Assembly: GCA_021847105.1 (NCBI GenBank)
Contig: JAJZUT010000013.1
Span: 50,865 to 114,864, forward strand
DNA: 64,000 nucleotides
Source: Pseudomonadota bacterium
GTDB taxonomy: Bacteria; Pseudomonadota; Gammaproteobacteria; Steroidobacterales; Steroidobacteraceae
Direction: 5' to 3'
The position numbers and the translations under genes are program-made. Position 1 is the stretch's first letter. The number at the start of each line of letters is the position of its first letter. The notes below the pieces were generated by a model, which was given only the letters and a program-made list of their open reading frames with translations, was not told where the DNA came from and did not search any database. This document shows, piece by piece, positions 1 through 8,735 of this stretch.

Positions 1-253
1 GCAGTTCGGGTGACTCGATGCGACAGGAAATGCACCATGTCCCCCAGACGTTGAGCAGGTACCAGTGTCCGCGCAGCGCCGCGGAAGTGACCTTCTCGTT
101 CGGATCACTCAGGCTCGGCAGCGAGAAGCTCGGCGCCGGTTTGCCGATCAGCGGCGAGGGTACCAGGTCCTTGCGGGGCGCCTGATGGATCGAGAGTGCC
201 AACAGCACCACGATCGCAGCGAACACCCCGAGCGGTACGAAGTAGCGGATCAT
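1..253 (-). CDS. ccmG: CcmG/DsbE thiol:disulfide interchange protein (partial, N-terminal 84 residues)
   Basis: Membrane-anchored periplasmic thioredoxin that keeps the apocytochrome c heme-binding cysteines reduced. The visible part starts with a single uncleaved membrane segment (about residues 4-21), then the thioredoxin-like stretch KPAPSFSLPSL and the redox site WCISC (about residues 74-78), so the CXXC motif is intact. The start ATG overlaps the ccmF stop in an ATGA junction, which fixes the start and places it as the seventh gene of the ccm operon. The 3' end lies outside the window; a ccmH-type gene would be expected next. Confidence 0.93.
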   Translation of the reverse strand, partial: MIRYFVPLGVFAAIVVLLALSIHQAPRKDLVPSPLIGKPAPSFSLPSLSDPNEKVTSAALRGHWYLLNVWGTWCISCRIESPEL

Positions 254-2208
254 CGCGCATCGCCTCCAGCGAGGATCGCGGCAGCCTCTTTCGTCGCGGA
301 GTCCGCGACTCGGTAGCGCCGATCCGTGATCGCGAGCAACCCGCCGCCGGCCATGATCAGCGCGCCGATCCAGATGTAGAGCACCAGAGGACGAACCTGC
401 AGACGGAAGCTCCAGCGTCCATCGCCGAGATTCTGCCCGAGCGCCACCAGAATGTTGCTGCCGCCGTTGATGGTGATCGCCGAGTGGGTGGTGGCAATGT
501 GCTGCACCCAGTAATCGCGCTTGGCCGGGTGCATCACCGCCACCGGCTTGCCGTGGCGCGTTACCACCATGGTTGCGCCGGAACCGCCGTAGTCGGGTCC
601 CTGGATCGGGCCGACCCCCTGGAAGCGGAAGGTGTACCCGCCGTCGCGAACGCTCGAGCCGATGGCGAGCGCCACGTCGCGCTCGGCGGTGAAGGCCTGC
701 ACGGCAGTCATCGAGAACACGAAAACGCCAAGTCCAATGTGCGCGATGGTCATGCCGAGCACGGCGCGCGGAATGGCGATCCGGCGGCGCAGCCGGTCAA
801 TCGGGTCGATCAGCGAGGCGATAATGATCCACACCCCGAGCGTCATGCTCACCGGGGAGAGAATCCCCGCGCCGGTGAACACCCCGAAAGCCACCGCGCA
901 ACCGATCAGCGCCGCGGCACCCAGTGCCACCAGCAAGGTGCGACCGCGGCCACCGAGGCCGCCGCGCTTCCAGCGCGCATGCATGCCCATCGGCACGAGC
1001 ACAAGCAGCGGCAACATCGAGACCAGGAACGTCGGATTGAAATACGGCGGACCGACCGAGAGCTTGCCGAGGCCGAGCGCGTTGGAGATGATCGGGGCCA
1101 TCTCCCCGGCGAACACCGTGCCGCAGGCCGTCACCAACAAGATGTTGTTGAACAGCAGAAACGACTCGCGCGCGGTGAGCTCAAAGCCGGCCTCGGACTG
1201 CATCTGCGGCGCGCGCCAGGCGTACAGGGCGAGCGCCGCGCCGATCATGATCACGAGGAAGGTCAGGATGAACTCGCCGCGGCCGGGGCTGACCGCGAAC
1301 GAATGTACCGAGATCAGCACCCCGGAGCGCACCAGGAAGGTTCCGACCAGGCTCAGCGAGAAACCGAGCACCGCCAGCAACAGCGTCCAGCTCTTGAACA
1401 GTCCCCGCTTCTCGGTCACCGCCAGCGAGTGGATGAGCGCGGTGCCCATCAGCCACGGCATGAACGAGGCGTTCTCGACCGGATCCCAGAACCAGAATCC
1501 GCCCCAGCCGAGGGTGTAATACGCCCACCAGCTGCCGAGGGCGATCCCGCAGGTGAGAAATGCCCAGGCCGAGGTGGCCCACGGACGCGTCCAGCGCGCC
1601 CACTCCCGGTCTAGCCGGCCCTCGAGCAGCGCCGCGCCGGCGAAGGCGTAAGCGACCGCCAACCCCACATACCCGGTGTAGAGCACCGGCGGGTGCGCCG
1701 CGAGTCCCGGGTCCTGCAGGATGGGGTTCAGGCCCTGCCCGTCCGCCCACGGCGGACTGAGCCGCACGAACGGATTGGAGGTGAGCAGCGTGTAGAGAAT
1801 GAAGCCGAAGCTGATGGTGCCCAGCACTCCCAGCACGCGCGCGGCGAAATTGCGCGGCAGGCGCGCCGTGCCGAACGCGGCCGCCACGGTCCAGCAGCTG
1901 AGCAGGAAGATCCAGAGAATCAGTGAGCCCGAGTGCGCCCCCCACAGCGCAGCGACGCGGTAGAACAGCGGCAGCGCCGAGTTGGAGTTCTCGGCCACGT
2001 AGGCGACGGAGAAGTCATTGGCGACGAACGAGGCGATCAGACACCCCATCGCGGTCGCAACCATGACGAACTGTCCCGCGACCGCCGGGGTGACGACCGC
2101 AGTCCAGCGCTCGCGACCGAGCGCCGGACCGACGATGCCGAACACCGCCTGCAGCGCGGCGAGCAGTAACGCCAGAATCAGCGCGAATTGACCCAGCTCG
2201 GGAATCAC
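250..2208 (-). CDS. ccmF: Cytochrome c-type biogenesis protein CcmF (heme lyase subunit)
   Basis: Large polytopic inner-membrane protein of 652 residues, the usual length for CcmF, that with CcmH attaches heme delivered by CcmE to apocytochrome c. The tryptophan-rich WWD signature is present as [12 protein letters not shown], along with many hydrophobic helices from the N-terminus onward. It lies between ccmE and ccmG, overlapping both by 4 nt, so translation is probably coupled. No truncation or missing motif is visible. Confidence 0.97.
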   Translation of the reverse strand: MIPELGQFALILALLLAALQAVFGIVGPALGRERWTAVVTPAVAGQFVMVATAMGCLIASFVANDFSVAYVAENSNSALPLFYRVAALWGAHSGSLILWIFLLSCWTVAAAFGTARLPRNFAARVLGVLGTISFGFILYTLLTSNPFVRLSPPWADGQGLNPILQDPGLAAHPPVLYTGYVGLAVAYAFAGAALLEGRLDREWARWTRPWATSAWAFLTCGIALGSWWAYYTLGWGGFWFWDPVENASFMPWLMGTALIHSLAVTEKRGLFKSWTLLLAVLGFSLSLVGTFLVRSGVLISVHSFAVSPGRGEFILTFLVIMIGAALALYAWRAPQMQSEAGFELTARESFLLFNNILLVTACGTVFAGEMAPIISNALGLGKLSVGPPYFNPTFLVSMLPLLVLVPMGMHARWKRGGLGGRGRTLLVALGAAALIGCAVAFGVFTGAGILSPVSMTLGVWIIIASLIDPIDRLRRRIAIPRAVLGMTIAHIGLGVFVFSMTAVQAFTAERDVALAIGSSVRDGGYTFRFQGVGPIQGPDYGGSGATMVVTRHGKPVAVMHPAKRDYWVQHIATTHSAITINGGSNILVALGQNLGDGRWSFRLQVRPLVLYIWIGALIMAGGGLLAITDRRYRVADSATKEAAAILAGGDAR

Positions 2209-2711
2209 TGCGCGTACTCCGTCGCGGCCGTGACGCTGGCGGGTGTGCCGTGGGCCTGTACGGCGAGGGACGCATCGCGCGGGTCACCGTGTCGAATCCC
2301 CCAGGCCTGATGGATGCCAGGCGGCCGGTAGTTCTGATCGTGCTTGGCAAGTACCTGGTCGGCAACAAACACCCCATCGGGCAGCAGCTTGCCATGCACG
2401 ATCACCCCGGCATTTTCACGGAACAGATCCGGCAGCACCCCGGTGTACTCGACCGGAATCTCATGCTTGAGGTCCGTCACCATGAAGCGCACCTGCATGC
2501 TGCCGGGCGTGCGGTGCACGCTGCCCTTGGCCACCAGACCCCCAAGCCGGAACGACTCCCCCTGCGGCGCCTTGCCGGCGGCGACCTGCGAGGGAATGAA
2601 GTAGAACGTCACATTCTGGCGAAACGCCGAGAGCGCGAGACCGCCGGCGATCGACACGCCCACGAGAATCCCCAGCACCAGCAGCAGCCGGCGTCGTCGA
2701 GTCGGTGTCAT
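2205..2711 (-). CDS. ccmE: Cytochrome c maturation heme chaperone CcmE
   Basis: Periplasmic heme chaperone that binds heme covalently through a histidine and passes it to CcmF. The 168-residue protein has an Arg-rich cytoplasmic tail (PTRRRRLLL), one membrane anchor, a beta-barrel OB domain and the heme-binding motif [12 protein letters not shown], which contains the essential His and the downstream Tyr. The start chosen is the ATG overlapping the ccmD stop (ATGA); a longer reading frame exists upstream but it runs through ccmD. The C-terminal tail after the motif is of the flexible type seen in the family. Confidence 0.96.
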   Translation of the reverse strand: MTPTRRRRLLLVLGILVGVSIAGGLALSAFRQNVTFYFIPSQVAAGKAPQGESFRLGGLVAKGSVHRTPGSMQVRFMVTDLKHEIPVEYTGVLPDLFRENAGVIVHGKLLPDGVFVADQVLAKHDQNYRPPGIHQAWGIRHGDPRDASLAVQAHGTPASVTAATEYAQ

Positions 2712-2869
2712 GATTCCTCCTGCATCTGCAGTCTGCGCAGCGCCGTGCGCTGCGCGCGGCTCAACAGCCGCTTGGCCCAATACACATTAAGGCCCATCAC
2801 CACCAGGGTCACGGCGTAGGACGGCCACACCCAGGGGTAGTACCCGCCCATGTCGAGAAATCTCATCAT
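2708..2869 (-). CDS. ccmD: Heme exporter protein CcmD
   Basis: Very small (53 residues) membrane protein that releases holo-CcmE from the CcmABC complex. It has one transmembrane helix (about residues 15-33, [20 protein letters not shown]) followed by a basic, Gln-rich cytoplasmic tail, the typical CcmD build. Two adjacent ATG codons are available; the first makes an ATGA overlap with the end of ccmC, the other starts three bases later. Identification rests on size, topology and position between ccmC and ccmE. Confidence 0.9.
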   Translation of the reverse strand: MMRFLDMGGYYPWVWPSYAVTLVVMGLNVYWAKRLLSRAQRTALRRLQMQEES

Positions 2870-3603
2870 GCGCCGATCTCCTCGCCGACCCAGCGCGCGC
2901 TGCGCTCGCGGTTGAGCACTTCGCCGCGCAGCCGCACCATCAGCACCGCCCCGAAGAACAGTGTAAACCCGAGAAACATCATCAGCAGCGGCACCAGCAT
3001 CGAGGGCGGCATGGTCGGCTTGCCGAGATACATCACCGACGGTCCCTGGTGCAGCGAGTTCCACCACACCACCGAATAGTGAATGATCGGGACATTGATC
3101 ACGCCGACCACGGCAAGCACGGCGCTCACCCGATCGGCGCGCTGCAAGTCCTCGAACGCCGCGCGCAGTCCCATGTAGCCCAGGTAGAGAAAGAACAATA
3201 ACAGTTCGGAGGTCAGGCGCGGGTCCCACTGCCAATAAGTGCCCCACATCGGCTTGCCCCAGAGCGAGCCGGTGACCAGCGTCGCAAGCGTGAAGGAGGC
3301 GCCGATCGGGGCCGCCGCGGCGGCGACGGCATGCGCGACCTTCATGCGCCAGATCAGGCCAATGCCTCCGGCCACCGCCATGATCGTATAGACCATCAGC
3401 GACAGCCACGCACTCGGGGCATGTACATACATGATGCGATACGCATCGCCCTGCTGGTAATCCGGCGGCGCGAGCCACAGCCCGCCGATGAGTCCGCCGA
3501 GAATGAGCAGCGCCGCCGGCCAGGCGAACCAGGGCGTCAAGCGCCGCGCCGTGCGATACAGATGCGGAGGAGATGCCAGTCGATGAAACCAGGTCCAGGC
3601 CAT
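2866..3603 (-). CDS. ccmC: Heme ABC transporter permease CcmC
   Basis: Inner-membrane protein of the CcmABCD complex that presents heme to CcmE. The 245-residue protein shows six predicted membrane segments and the tryptophan-rich signature in GKPMWGTYWQWDPRLTSELL, plus the periplasmic histidines in YVHAPSAW and IHYSVVWWNSLHQG that ligate heme in the family. It lies 13 nt after ccmB and overlaps ccmD. No irregularities are visible. Confidence 0.96.
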   Translation of the reverse strand: MAWTWFHRLASPPHLYRTARRLTPWFAWPAALLILGGLIGGLWLAPPDYQQGDAYRIMYVHAPSAWLSLMVYTIMAVAGGIGLIWRMKVAHAVAAAAAPIGASFTLATLVTGSLWGKPMWGTYWQWDPRLTSELLLFFLYLGYMGLRAAFEDLQRADRVSAVLAVVGVINVPIIHYSVVWWNSLHQGPSVMYLGKPTMPPSMLVPLLMMFLGFTLFFGAVLMVRLRGEVLNRERSARWVGEEIGA

Positions 3604-3616
3604 TACGCGTATGCCC

Positions 3617-4354
3617 TCACTCGAGATTGATGCGCACGGCCGCCGCGGCCGCCAGCGGCGCCAGCGTCATGCCGAAGACCGCCAGCGCGGCCAACAGGGT
3701 GAGCGGCGCGCCGTAAGGTTCGCCGCGAATCGCCAGCTGCGTCGCGTGCGCGCCGAAGATCAAGACCGGAATGGCCAGCGGCAGCGTCAGCAGCGACAGC
3801 AGCGCCCCGGCCCGTCGCACCCCGAGCGTCAGGGCTGCCCCGACCGCCCCGAGCAGGCTGAGCGTCACTGTGCCGAGGGTCACCGAGGCCAGAATTCCAG
3901 GCAGGGCCCTGCCGGGGACCCCGAGCGCAACGGCCGCCACGGGCGCCATGAGCGCCAGCGGCAGCCCGGTGAGCAACCAGTGCGCAGCGGTCTTGGCCGA
4001 GAGTAGCCCGGTCAGTGCACGGCCCGAGAGCGCGTACTGCTCGAGCGTGCCGTCCTGGGCATCGTCACGGAAGAGGAATTCGAGCGCGAGCAGCGAGGAC
4101 AGCAGAGCCGCCGCCCAGAGGACCCCCGAGGCGATGTGCCGCAGACGGGTCAGTTCGGGGGTGATGGCCAGCGGGAAGAGCGTCGTCACCATCGCAAAGA
4201 ACGCGAGCGGCTGCACGAGCTGGCTGGCCTTGCGAAATGCCAGGCGCAGGTCGCGCTCGAGCATAAGGCGCGCCACCGCGACGGCCGAGGGCGCCGAAGC
4301 ACGCTCGCTGGCCGCCGACGGCATTCCCGCCTGCAGGATATTGATCTCAGCCAA
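3617..4354 (-). CDS. ccmB: Heme exporter membrane subunit CcmB
   Basis: Transmembrane partner of the CcmA ATPase in the CcmAB(CD) complex. It has 245 residues with about six hydrophobic helices and the CcmB-type sequence FRDDAQDGTLEQYALSG near the middle of the N-terminal half. The N-terminal about 30 residues (MAEINILQAGMPSAASERAS) precede the first conserved block and a slightly later start cannot be excluded. It overlaps the end of ccmA by 8 nt, as in most ccm operons. Confidence 0.94.
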   Translation of the reverse strand: MAEINILQAGMPSAASERASAPSAVAVARLMLERDLRLAFRKASQLVQPLAFFAMVTTLFPLAITPELTRLRHIASGVLWAAALLSSLLALEFLFRDDAQDGTLEQYALSGRALTGLLSAKTAAHWLLTGLPLALMAPVAAVALGVPGRALPGILASVTLGTVTLSLLGAVGAALTLGVRRAGALLSLLTLPLAIPVLIFGAHATQLAIRGEPYGAPLTLLAALAVFGMTLAPLAAAAAVRINLE

Positions 4355-4976
4355 TGCCCAGCTCCAGTCGCCGCAGGCCCTGCTCGGACACTGCGAGTGG
4401 ATGGTGCACCGCGGCCATGGCCAGCCCGCCGGCGGCGAGGTGTTCGTCTATCAGCGTACCCACCAGTCGCTGCCCTTCGACATCCAGATTGGTGGTCGGT
4501 TCATCGAGCAGCCACAATGGCACGGCCATCAGCAGCAGGCCCGCGAGCGCGATGCGCCGCTTCTGGCCGGCTGAGAGCGTGCGGACTGGCCGATCCGCCC
4601 AGCGCTGTGCGCCGACCCGCTCGAGTGCCCTCCCGAGTTCGGGCTGCCCAAAGCGCCGTCGCACGCCGACCCAATAATGCAGGTTCTCGCGACCGGTCAG
4701 CTCCCCCTTCAGCGGGGGTTCGTGCCCGAGGTAGGCCATCTCGGCGTGAAATGCCGGCAGATCCTCGTTCACGTCCCGATCCCGCCAGCGGATTCGCCCG
4801 CCCTCCGGATAGGACATGCCGCACACGGTGCGCAGCAGGCTGGTCTTGCCCGCCCCGTTCGGCCCGGTCAATTGCAGGCACTCCCCGCTCGTGACGGTAA
4901 AGCTGACCCCCCGCAAGACGTGGCGCTCCCCGCGCCATAAATGCAGATTTTCGCCCCTCAGCGTCGCCTCGGACAT
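4347..4976 (-). CDS. ccmA: Heme exporter ATP-binding protein CcmA
   Basis: ABC ATPase whose hydrolysis frees holo-CcmE from CcmC. It has Walker A (GPNGAGKTSLLR), the ABC signature (LSAGQKRRIALAGL), Walker B with catalytic Glu (LWLLDEPTTNLD) and the H-loop (AAVHHPL). I chose the ATG giving 209 residues, which fits the family length of about 205-210. The frame is open 19 codons further upstream to another ATG, so a 228-residue product is possible. It is the first gene of the ccm operon, reading away from the tRNA-Leu gene. Confidence 0.95.
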   Translation of the reverse strand: MSEATLRGENLHLWRGERHVLRGVSFTVTSGECLQLTGPNGAGKTSLLRTVCGMSYPEGGRIRWRDRDVNEDLPAFHAEMAYLGHEPPLKGELTGRENLHYWVGVRRRFGQPELGRALERVGAQRWADRPVRTLSAGQKRRIALAGLLLMAVPLWLLDEPTTNLDVEGQRLVGTLIDEHLAAGGLAMAAVHHPLAVSEQGLRRLELGIG

Positions 4977-5096
4977 GCCGGTGACTGGCCCATCATAGTC
5001 TTGATGGGCGGTAAGTCTCCCCAATTCGGACATTTATCTCCATAGGCAGTGCGCAGCTTCACGTACGTAACGGTGCGTATTGCGTCGTAAGCCGGC

Positions 5097-5127
5097 TTGG
5101 TCCCCGGGGATGCACCTCAGGTAGAAT
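5097..5127 (+). promoter_or_regulatory. Candidate promoter of tRNA-Leu
   Basis: A TAGAAT box sits 15 bp before the tRNA 5' end and a weak TTGGTC box lies 19 bp further upstream. The spacing is longer than ideal, so only the -10 element is reasonably convincing. Confidence 0.3.
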
Positions 5128-5142
5128 GGCATGCCTCCCAAT

Positions 5143-5486
5143 GCCCGGGTGGCGAAATGGGTAGACGCAAGGGACTTAACGAAGTTGAGCACCCGGGTCG
5201 GAAACGCCCGGTGTGAATGGGGTCAAAGTCGGTGGACCAGCAGCACGTCACGGTGGCTGCAATACCGAGCTAAGCCGCGCCATGGCAAGTGCGGAAAGTG
5301 TAGAGACTTGACGGCCCCTGCCTAAACCGCGCAGCGTGAGCGCGGCACGGCAAAGGTAAAGTCCAGACCCCAAATGCGCACTCGGCCCGCCCTAGCGGTC
5401 CGTAAAAGCAGCGGCGTAAGCCGTAGTGGGTAAGAAAATCCCTCGGGGGAAACCCCGTGCCGGTTCGAGTCCGGCCCCGGGCACCA
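5143..5486 (+). tRNA. tRNA-Leu(UAA), interrupted by a group I intron
   Basis: The two exons (5143-5177 and 5435-5486) join into an 87-nt class II tRNA. The acceptor stem GCCCGGG/CCCGGGC is perfect and CCA is encoded. The spliced anticodon stem-loop is AGGGA-CUUAAAA-UCCCU, giving anticodon UAA. There is a long variable arm (TCGGGGGAAACCCCGT) and a TPsiC arm containing GGTTCGAGTCC. The interruption falls between U34 and A35, the position used by the well-known cyanobacterial tRNA-Leu(UAA) intron. The 3' end directly abuts a P4-type integrase remnant, so this tRNA also looks like an integration target. Confidence 0.95.
5178..5434 (+). ncRNA. Self-splicing group I intron (IC3-like) in tRNA-Leu anticodon
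   Basis: A 257-nt intron without any internal protein gene. The exon end CTT and the intron start AAC pair with GUUGAG across a GAA loop to form P1, with the required U-G wobble exactly at the 5' splice site. The intron ends in G, as group I introns do. The core has GTGTAGAGACTTGACGGC (5298 onward) and GGTAAAGTCCAGACC (5355 onward), close matches, as I remember them, to the P3-P8 core segments of the Azoarcus tRNA-Ile intron. Sequence and structure both support a group I ribozyme; self-splicing is inferred. Confidence 0.92.
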
Positions 5487-5487
5487 G

Positions 5488-6777
5488 GTGGCTTCAAACT
5501 CCACCTTCCCTTCCCGTCCTCCAACATCCCAACATTGCGCGGAACCACCGGGATATGACGATCGCCTGCTGTATTTGGTGGTCAACCCGAACGGGTCGCG
5601 GTGGTGGCGGTTCAAGTACAAATGTGACGGGAAGAAGCGCGGGATTTCGCTCGGCGTGTACCCGGATGTGACGCTGCAATCTGCGGGGGAGCAGCTGCAG
5701 AACGCTCGGGGGATCGACCCGAGCGCGCAGCGGCGGACAGTCAGGACCGCCAGGGCGGACACCTTCAAGGCGATTGCCGAGGAATGGCTGGAGATGCACG
5801 CCGAGAGGCTGGCGCCCATCACGATGACCAAGGCGCGGTGGATTCTGGGCTCGTTCCTCTACCCTCGCCTGGGTTCGCGGCCGATCGCAGAGATCGCGGC
5901 GCCTGAGGTGCTGGCCGTGCTGCGGCCAATCGAGAGCCGGGGGATGAACGAGACTACCCACCGGGCTTTGCAGCGCTGCGGGCAGATCTTCCGGTACGCC
6001 ATCGCGACGGGTCGAGCGACGCGGGACATCACGTCCGACCTGCGGGGCGCCCTGGCCCCGGTCGTGGTGGAGAACCGAGCGCCGATCACGGAGCCGGCGA
6101 AAATCGGCGCCCTACTCCGCGCCATCGACGACTACATAGGGCATCCAACGACGCTGATGGCCCTGAAGTTGTCCCCACTCGTCTTTCTACGTCCCAGCGA
6201 GCTTCGGGCGGCGGAATGGAGCGAGATCGACCTGCAAACGGCGGAATGGCGCGTCCCGGCAGCGCGAATGACGATGCGCGAGCGGCACATTGTTCCGCTG
6301 GCCTCACAGGCGGTCGCCATCCTCCGAGAGCTTCGCAGCGTCACCAGCAAGGCCAAATACCTCTTTCCGTCGCTTCGCACCTCGGATAGGGCGATGTCCG
6401 TGAACACGGTGAATGCCGCCTAGCGACCCCTCGGCGATTCGAGTGATGACATGACGGGACACGGCTTTCGAGCCATGGCGTGCACGTGCCTCAACGAGCT
6501 CGGGTGGCACCCCGACGTCATCGAATTGCAGATGGCGCATGCGGAGCGGAACAAGGTGCGGGCTGCGTACAACCGCGCTGAACGATTGGTCGAGCGGAGA
6601 AAGATGATGCAGGCCTGGGCTGATTATCTCGATCGGCTGCGCGGTGACAGCGAGATAGTCGCTGTCGCCGCGCCGGCGGAACCCCCCAACGATCCTGTAG
6701 ATGAGTTGCGCAAGCGAAAGAAACCGCGTGGTGTCCCCACGGCTCAATTGGAGCTCGGCCTCGATATCCGCAGCTGA
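5488..6777 (+). pseudogene. P4-type tyrosine integrase, interrupted by an in-frame TAG
   Basis: The frame encodes the N-terminal integrase domain (LVVNPNGSRWWRFKYKCDG, KRGISLGVYPDV), the core-binding domain and the catalytic domain with LRPSELRAAEWSEID (catalytic Arg), then TGHGFRAMA (His and Arg of the active site) and AHAERNKVRAAYNRAE. An amber codon at 6421-6423 splits it between VNTVNAA and the TGHGFRA box, in the same frame throughout. The N-terminus also lacks the usual first 20-25 residues, and about 10 residues are missing near LQNARGIDPSAQ. It is therefore inactive unless the amber codon is suppressed. The last 40 residues (DELRKRKKPRG...) differ from the second copy. Confidence 0.85.
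6291..6557 (+). repeat. Direct repeat, copy 1 (integrase catalytic segment)
   Basis: 267 bp shared with the copy beginning at 8014, offset 1723 bp. By eye there are two mismatches (6475 A/G and 6543 G/C). The repeat includes the amber codon. Confidence 0.95.
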
Positions 6778-6830
6778 GGCGGCGTACCATTGTCAGATGA
6801 ACTTGAATTCAGGCCGAAGAGGCGCGTTCG

Positions 6831-7145
6831 ATGTTGAACTTACGGGAACGGATATTCCTTGATCCCGCCATCCTGGAGGGTAGGCCGATAATCCGCGGCA
6901 CTCGATTCCCAGCCACCGTGATCGTAGGAAGCATCGTCGGCGGAATGACGTTTCAGGGGATTCAGCGGGAATACGACATTACTGCCGACGACATCCGGGC
7001 AGCTTTGATGACCTCCCGCCATAGAAATCAAGCGCAGGTACCCCTGTGCACTTGCCACTTGGAACGACGGGGCCAATTTGACCGTCACACGGCGTCCGAT
7101 CGTGCGTCTTTCACAGCCGTGTCTGAAGCGCCATTTAAGAGCTAA
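6831..7145 (+). CDS. DUF433-family small protein (antitoxin-like), C-terminus probably altered
   Basis: The first 62 residues match the DUF433 family, whose members are often antitoxins of PIN-like toxin pairs: FLDPAILEGRPIIRGTRFP, then VGGMTFQGIQREYDITADDIRAAL. A ribosome-binding site (GAAGAGG) lies 8 nt before the ATG. After IRAAL the sequence leaves the family pattern, and the remaining 40 residues look like out-of-frame reading, so a frameshift or rearrangement probably removed the normal end. No DUF5615/PIN-like partner gene follows. Function is therefore uncertain. Confidence 0.6.
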   Translation: MLNLRERIFLDPAILEGRPIIRGTRFPATVIVGSIVGGMTFQGIQREYDITADDIRAALMTSRHRNQAQVPLCTCHLERRGQFDRHTASDRASFTAVSEAPFKS

Positions 7146-7225
7146 TCGCCCAGAAATGCAGACTTGGCATGAACTCAGCTACGGCGGTATCCTGATTCAA
7201 TAGGATCCAATTCGAGATATTCCCG

Positions 7226-7435
7226 ATGAACGCCAAACTGCGAGAGCTTCCGGTCGAAGAACGCATAAAGCTCGTAGAAGACCTATGGGATAGCATCGCT
7301 GAGGATCGAAAGGCGCTTCCGGTCACACCGGAGCAAAGGGCTGAGCTTGACCGTCGCCTGGAGGCCTACGAGACCGACAAGAATCACGGCCGGACGGCAG
7401 CCGATGCGTTGGCCGACGTACGCCGGCGTCTGTGA
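7226..7435 (+). CDS. Addiction module antitoxin (TIGR02574-type)
   Basis: A 69-residue helical, acidic protein with the family pattern LPVEERIKLVEDLWDSI near the N-terminus and a conserved tail, DALADVRRRL. Such proteins neutralise a ParE/RelE-type toxin encoded immediately downstream and usually repress their own promoter. Its stop overlaps the GTG start of the toxin gene (GTGA), indicating coupled translation. A degraded homologue of this pair lies about 3.1 kb downstream. Confidence 0.85.
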   Translation: MNAKLRELPVEERIKLVEDLWDSIAEDRKALPVTPEQRAELDRRLEAYETDKNHGRTAADALADVRRRL

Positions 7436-7728
7436 CGGTAGAGGTTCGTCTCCGGCCCGAAGCAGAACAGGACGTGGCCGAGGCAGCTCTGTGGTACGAG
7501 GCAAATGAACCCGGCCTTGGAGGGCAATTCGTTGACCAGGTGCAAGCCACCATACACACGATTGCCGGTCAGCCCAACGCGTTCACCACGGTTTACAAAT
7601 CCATTCGACGTGCTCTCGTTAGCCGCTTTCCGTTTGGCGTCTTTTACCAAATTGACGACCATGGCGTCATCGTCATAGCGGTATTGCACGGTAGCCGCCA
7701 TCCGCGCGCGTGGAAAGAGCGCCGGTAG
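7432..7728 (+). CDS. ParE/RelE-family toxin
   Basis: A 98-residue basic toxin of the type II ParE/RelE fold. It shows the family elements VRLRPEAEQDVAEAALWYE, FVDQVQATI, SRFPFGVFYQID and the C-terminal HGSRHPRAWKERR. Whether it acts on gyrase (ParE) or on ribosome-bound mRNA (RelE) cannot be decided from sequence; the pairing with a TIGR02574-type antitoxin favours ParE-like. It starts with GTG inside the antitoxin stop. The gene looks intact. Confidence 0.87.
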   Translation: MTVEVRLRPEAEQDVAEAALWYEANEPGLGGQFVDQVQATIHTIAGQPNAFTTVYKSIRRALVSRFPFGVFYQIDDHGVIVIAVLHGSRHPRAWKERR

Positions 7729-8013
7729 ACAGGAATTCAATAATGTTGTCCGCCGCAAACGCTCGTGAATCTGACGGCCCCGCTTCGCGGACTGAGTTCC
7801 TGCGGAACGACGACTTCGACCAGCGCGGAATCGGCGCGTCATGAGGCGACCTTCGCGATCTCGCCGAGCAGCACGTCGAGCTGCCGGCGACAATCGACTT
7901 GTTGCGCGGCGGGCAATGACACGCGCTTGCCAATCTGATCGCGCAGCAGCGCATCAGCAATGATCCGAGTGGTAAGCGCGTATATTCAGTATTGCCGCAG
8001 TCGCCGCGGCGCG
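7729..8013. other. Spacer without a supported gene
   Basis: Lies between the toxin gene and the second integrase fragment. On the minus strand a short open stretch (RDQIGKRVSLPAAQQVD...) ending at about 7840 looks like the tail of a lost gene, but it has no start and I cannot assign a family. Confidence 0.4.
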
Positions 8014-8280
8014 TGTTCCGCTGGCCTCACAGGCGGTCGCCATCCTCCGAGAGCTTCGCAGCGTCACCAGCAAGGCCAAATACCTCTTTCCGTCGCTTCG
8101 CACCTCGGATAGGGCGATGTCCGTGAACACGGTGAATGCCGCCTAGCGACCCCTCGGCGATTCGAGTGATGACATGACGGGACACGGCTTTCGAGCCGTG
8201 GCGTGCACGTGCCTCAACGAGCTCGGGTGGCACCCCGACGTCATCGAATTGCAGATGGCGCATGCCGAGCGGAACAAGGT
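8014..8280 (+). repeat. Direct repeat, copy 2 (integrase catalytic segment)
   Basis: 265 of 267 bases match the segment starting at 6291, including the premature TAG, here at 8144-8146. Confidence 0.95.
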
Positions 8281-8413
8281 TAGAGCCGCGTACAACCGGG
8301 CAACCCGCCTGACCGAACGCCGCAAAATGATGCAGGCATGGGCGGATTACCTCGATGCACTGCGCACGGGGGCCAATGTGGTGCCGCTGCGCAGACCGGC
8401 AACCGGTCATTGA
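8014..8413 (+). pseudogene. Fragment of a second P4-type integrase
   Basis: Only the C-terminal third is present. It begins abruptly at PLASQAVAILRELRS, carries the same amber codon as the first copy, then continues TGHGFRAVACTCLNELGWH and ends with a normal integrase tail (TERRKMMQAWADYLDALRTGANVVPLRR). After the repeat the tail differs from copy 1, so the two copies are not a simple recent duplication of one gene. No start or core-binding domain is present. Confidence 0.85.
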
Positions 8414-8445
8414 CGTGCGTATACCGTAGCTATACGATACAAACC

Positions 8446-8724
8446 GTGATCCGCTCGTTCCGCCACGCCGGACTCGAAGCGTTCTTCCGGACCGGCGCCA
8501 AGGCTGCCATTCGGCCCGAGCACGCCAAGCGGCTGCGCTTGCAGTTGGAGCACCTGCACCGCTCCGGCAAGCCGAGCGACATGAACCTGCCCGGCTGGCG
8601 CTTCCATAGCTTGCACGGCGATCTGGCCGGACATTACTCGGTTTCCGTGAACGGCAATTGGCGGGTCACGTTCGCATTCGACGGTACGGATGCCGTCCTG
8701 GTCGATTACCGGGACTATCACTGA
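8446..8724 (+). CDS. higB: HigB-type toxin (RelE superfamily)
   Basis: A 92-residue protein starting at GTG. It has the HigB features: an N-terminal SFRHAGLEAFFRTG, a middle stretch PGWRFHSLHGDLAGHYSVSV, and a C-terminal NGNWRVTFAFDGTDAVLVDYRDYH. Family members are ribosome-dependent mRNA interferases. Toxin-before-antitoxin order with the Xre-type partner immediately downstream is the classical higBA arrangement. A tract of TATACGATAC just upstream is AT-rich and may hold its promoter. Confidence 0.9.
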   Translation: MIRSFRHAGLEAFFRTGAKAAIRPEHAKRLRLQLEHLHRSGKPSDMNLPGWRFHSLHGDLAGHYSVSVNGNWRVTFAFDGTDAVLVDYRDYH

Positions 8725-8735
8725 TCGAGGCCACC

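Noticed and set aside
196..1614. Long plus-strand frame opposite ccmF
   Set aside because: Arg/His/Gln-rich composition and full overlap with a complete ccmF; no start signal.
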